The translations under genes were made by a program, and so were the position numbers. Source: an uncultured Amaricoccus sp. (GTDB lineage: Bacteria; Pseudomonadota; Alphaproteobacteria; Rhodobacterales; Rhodobacteraceae). Taken from it: a stretch of DNA of 64,000 nt. The notes beneath the pieces were generated by a model, which did no database searches, was not told the origin of the DNA, and worked only from the letters and a program-made list of their open reading frames with translations. Below, in pieces: positions 62,624-64,000 of the stretch. The stretch covers positions 12,541-76,540 of the forward strand of contig NZ_CALAGI010000105.1 of the NCBI RefSeq assembly GCF_937891315.1, read 5' to 3'. Position 1 is the stretch's first letter, and each line of letters begins with the position of its first letter.

Positions 62624-63265
62624 ATGCACCTGCACCGTCACGGCCGGTTCTATCTGGCGCTGGCCGCGGCGGTGGCGGTCTTCCTCATCGCCAGACTGCT
62701 CGCGCCGGGGGCCGACCCCGAGTTTCGCGCACTGCTCGCCGGCGACGTGTTCTTCGGCGTCTTTCTCGCGTTGATGGCGTTCTTCGCGTACCGCGTCGAT
62801 CCCGAGGGGCTGCGCCGCCGCGCCGCCGTCGAGGACGAGGGGTGGCCGCTCATCTTGGCGCTGACCGCCGCCGCCGCCGGCTTCGGTCTCGCCTCGACCT
62901 TCGTCGTCATCAACAGCGGTCAGGAGAAGTCGGCCGGCGTGCTGTTCCTCGCCATGGCCAGCGTTCCGGTCAGCTGGGCCATGGTGCATACGCTGGCCGC
63001 CTTCCACTACGCGAACCTCTACTATGCCAGGGGCGGGGACGGCGACGCGGCGGGGCTCGAGTTTCCCGGCGGCGATGAGGAGCCAGGGATGCTGGAGTTT
63101 CTCTACTATTCCTTCGTGGTCGGCATGACCGCGCAGGTATCGGATGTCAGCGTCGCCTCGCATGCGCAGCGCAAGGCGACGCTGACCCACGGCATCGCCT
63201 CGTTCTTCTACAACACCGTGCTGATCGCGCTGGCCGTCAACGCCGCGATCAGTATCGCCGGTTGA
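62624..63265 (+). CDS. DUF1345 membrane protein (copy 2, tandem paralogue)
   Basis: 213 residues, same family and spans as the gene before it: HTLAAFHYANLYYAR, FPGGDEEPGMLEFLYYSFVV, THGIASFFYNTVLIALAVNA align closely with copy 1. Start ATG at 62624; a GTG three bases earlier is possible. It is 10 bases after copy 1 and 4 bases before the permease. Confidence 0.75.
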   Translation: MHLHRHGRFYLALAAAVAVFLIARLLAPGADPEFRALLAGDVFFGVFLALMAFFAYRVDPEGLRRRAAVEDEGWPLILALTAAAAGFGLASTFVVINSGQEKSAGVLFLAMASVPVSWAMVHTLAAFHYANLYYARGGDGDAAGLEFPGGDEEPGMLEFLYYSFVVGMTAQVSDVSVASHAQRKATLTHGIASFFYNTVLIALAVNAAISIAG

Positions 63266-63269
63266 ACCG

Positions 63270-64000
<731 letters not shown>

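Overview
The window is GC-rich DNA from an alphaproteobacterium. The clearest lineage mark is the tRNA-His gene: it has no encoded G-1, a G1:U72 pair and A73, the unusual tRNA-His known from one group of Alphaproteobacteria. The gguABC sugar-transport genes, a complete type VI secretion (T6SS) cluster with a kinase/FHA/phosphatase module, and dense gene packing with ATGA/TGATG overlaps fit this. I cannot name genus or species.

Layout. (1) 1-3128: end of a sugar ABC transporter operon, gguA (cut by the window edge), gguB, gguC. (2) 3136-9193: a SPINDLY/OGT-type protein glycosyltransferase gene, divergent from a gene for a 1304-residue Thr-rich protein made almost wholly of 8-residue repeats, themselves ordered in a 328-residue higher-order repeat. 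(3) 9248-18190: a degenerate EF-G-like GTPase with a hairpin over its ribosome binding site, tRNA-His, a small DUF6324-like protein, a secreted caspase-like/Sel1 protein overlapping a radical SAM gene, a two-domain glycosyltransferase and a Gly-rich small lipoprotein. (4) 18412-52490: T6SS island. On the + strand: vgrG, a DUF6484-like gene and a short TIGR02270-like gene. On the - strand, read right to left: ppkA, tssA, tssB, tssC, hcp, tssE, tssF, tssG, tagH, tssJ, tssK, tssL, tssM, tagF, then an effector module (DUF2169, ketosynthase-like, DUF4150 PAAR-like, likely immunity gene). Divergent from ppkA: clpV. Then an ompA-like gene, pppA, an M15 peptidase, a second IcmF-like gene without NTPase motifs, and a lytic transglycosylase. 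(5) 52491-54320: insertion-sequence remains (IS256, IS110 with a 162-bp MITE inside) around tRNA-Ser(GCT). (6) 54320-58128: LysR regulator and two MFS transporters. (7) 58129-59027: no intact gene, ending in an IS3 remnant. (8) 59144-64000: M20 peptidase, peptide-type ABC solute-binding protein, two tandem DUF1345 membrane proteins and a DppB-type permease cut by the window end.

How the parts work together. All thirteen core T6SS components are present, with a phosphorylation switch (PpkA kinase, TagH FHA reader, PppA phosphatase, TagF repressor). The effector module is coupled to tssM and tagF by overlapping stop/start codons. Two peptidoglycan enzymes may open the wall for the apparatus. 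The most novel-looking unit is the divergent pair of a GT41-type glycosyltransferase and a Thr-rich octad-repeat protein, which could be an enzyme and its substrate. That link is inference from gene position and composition only.
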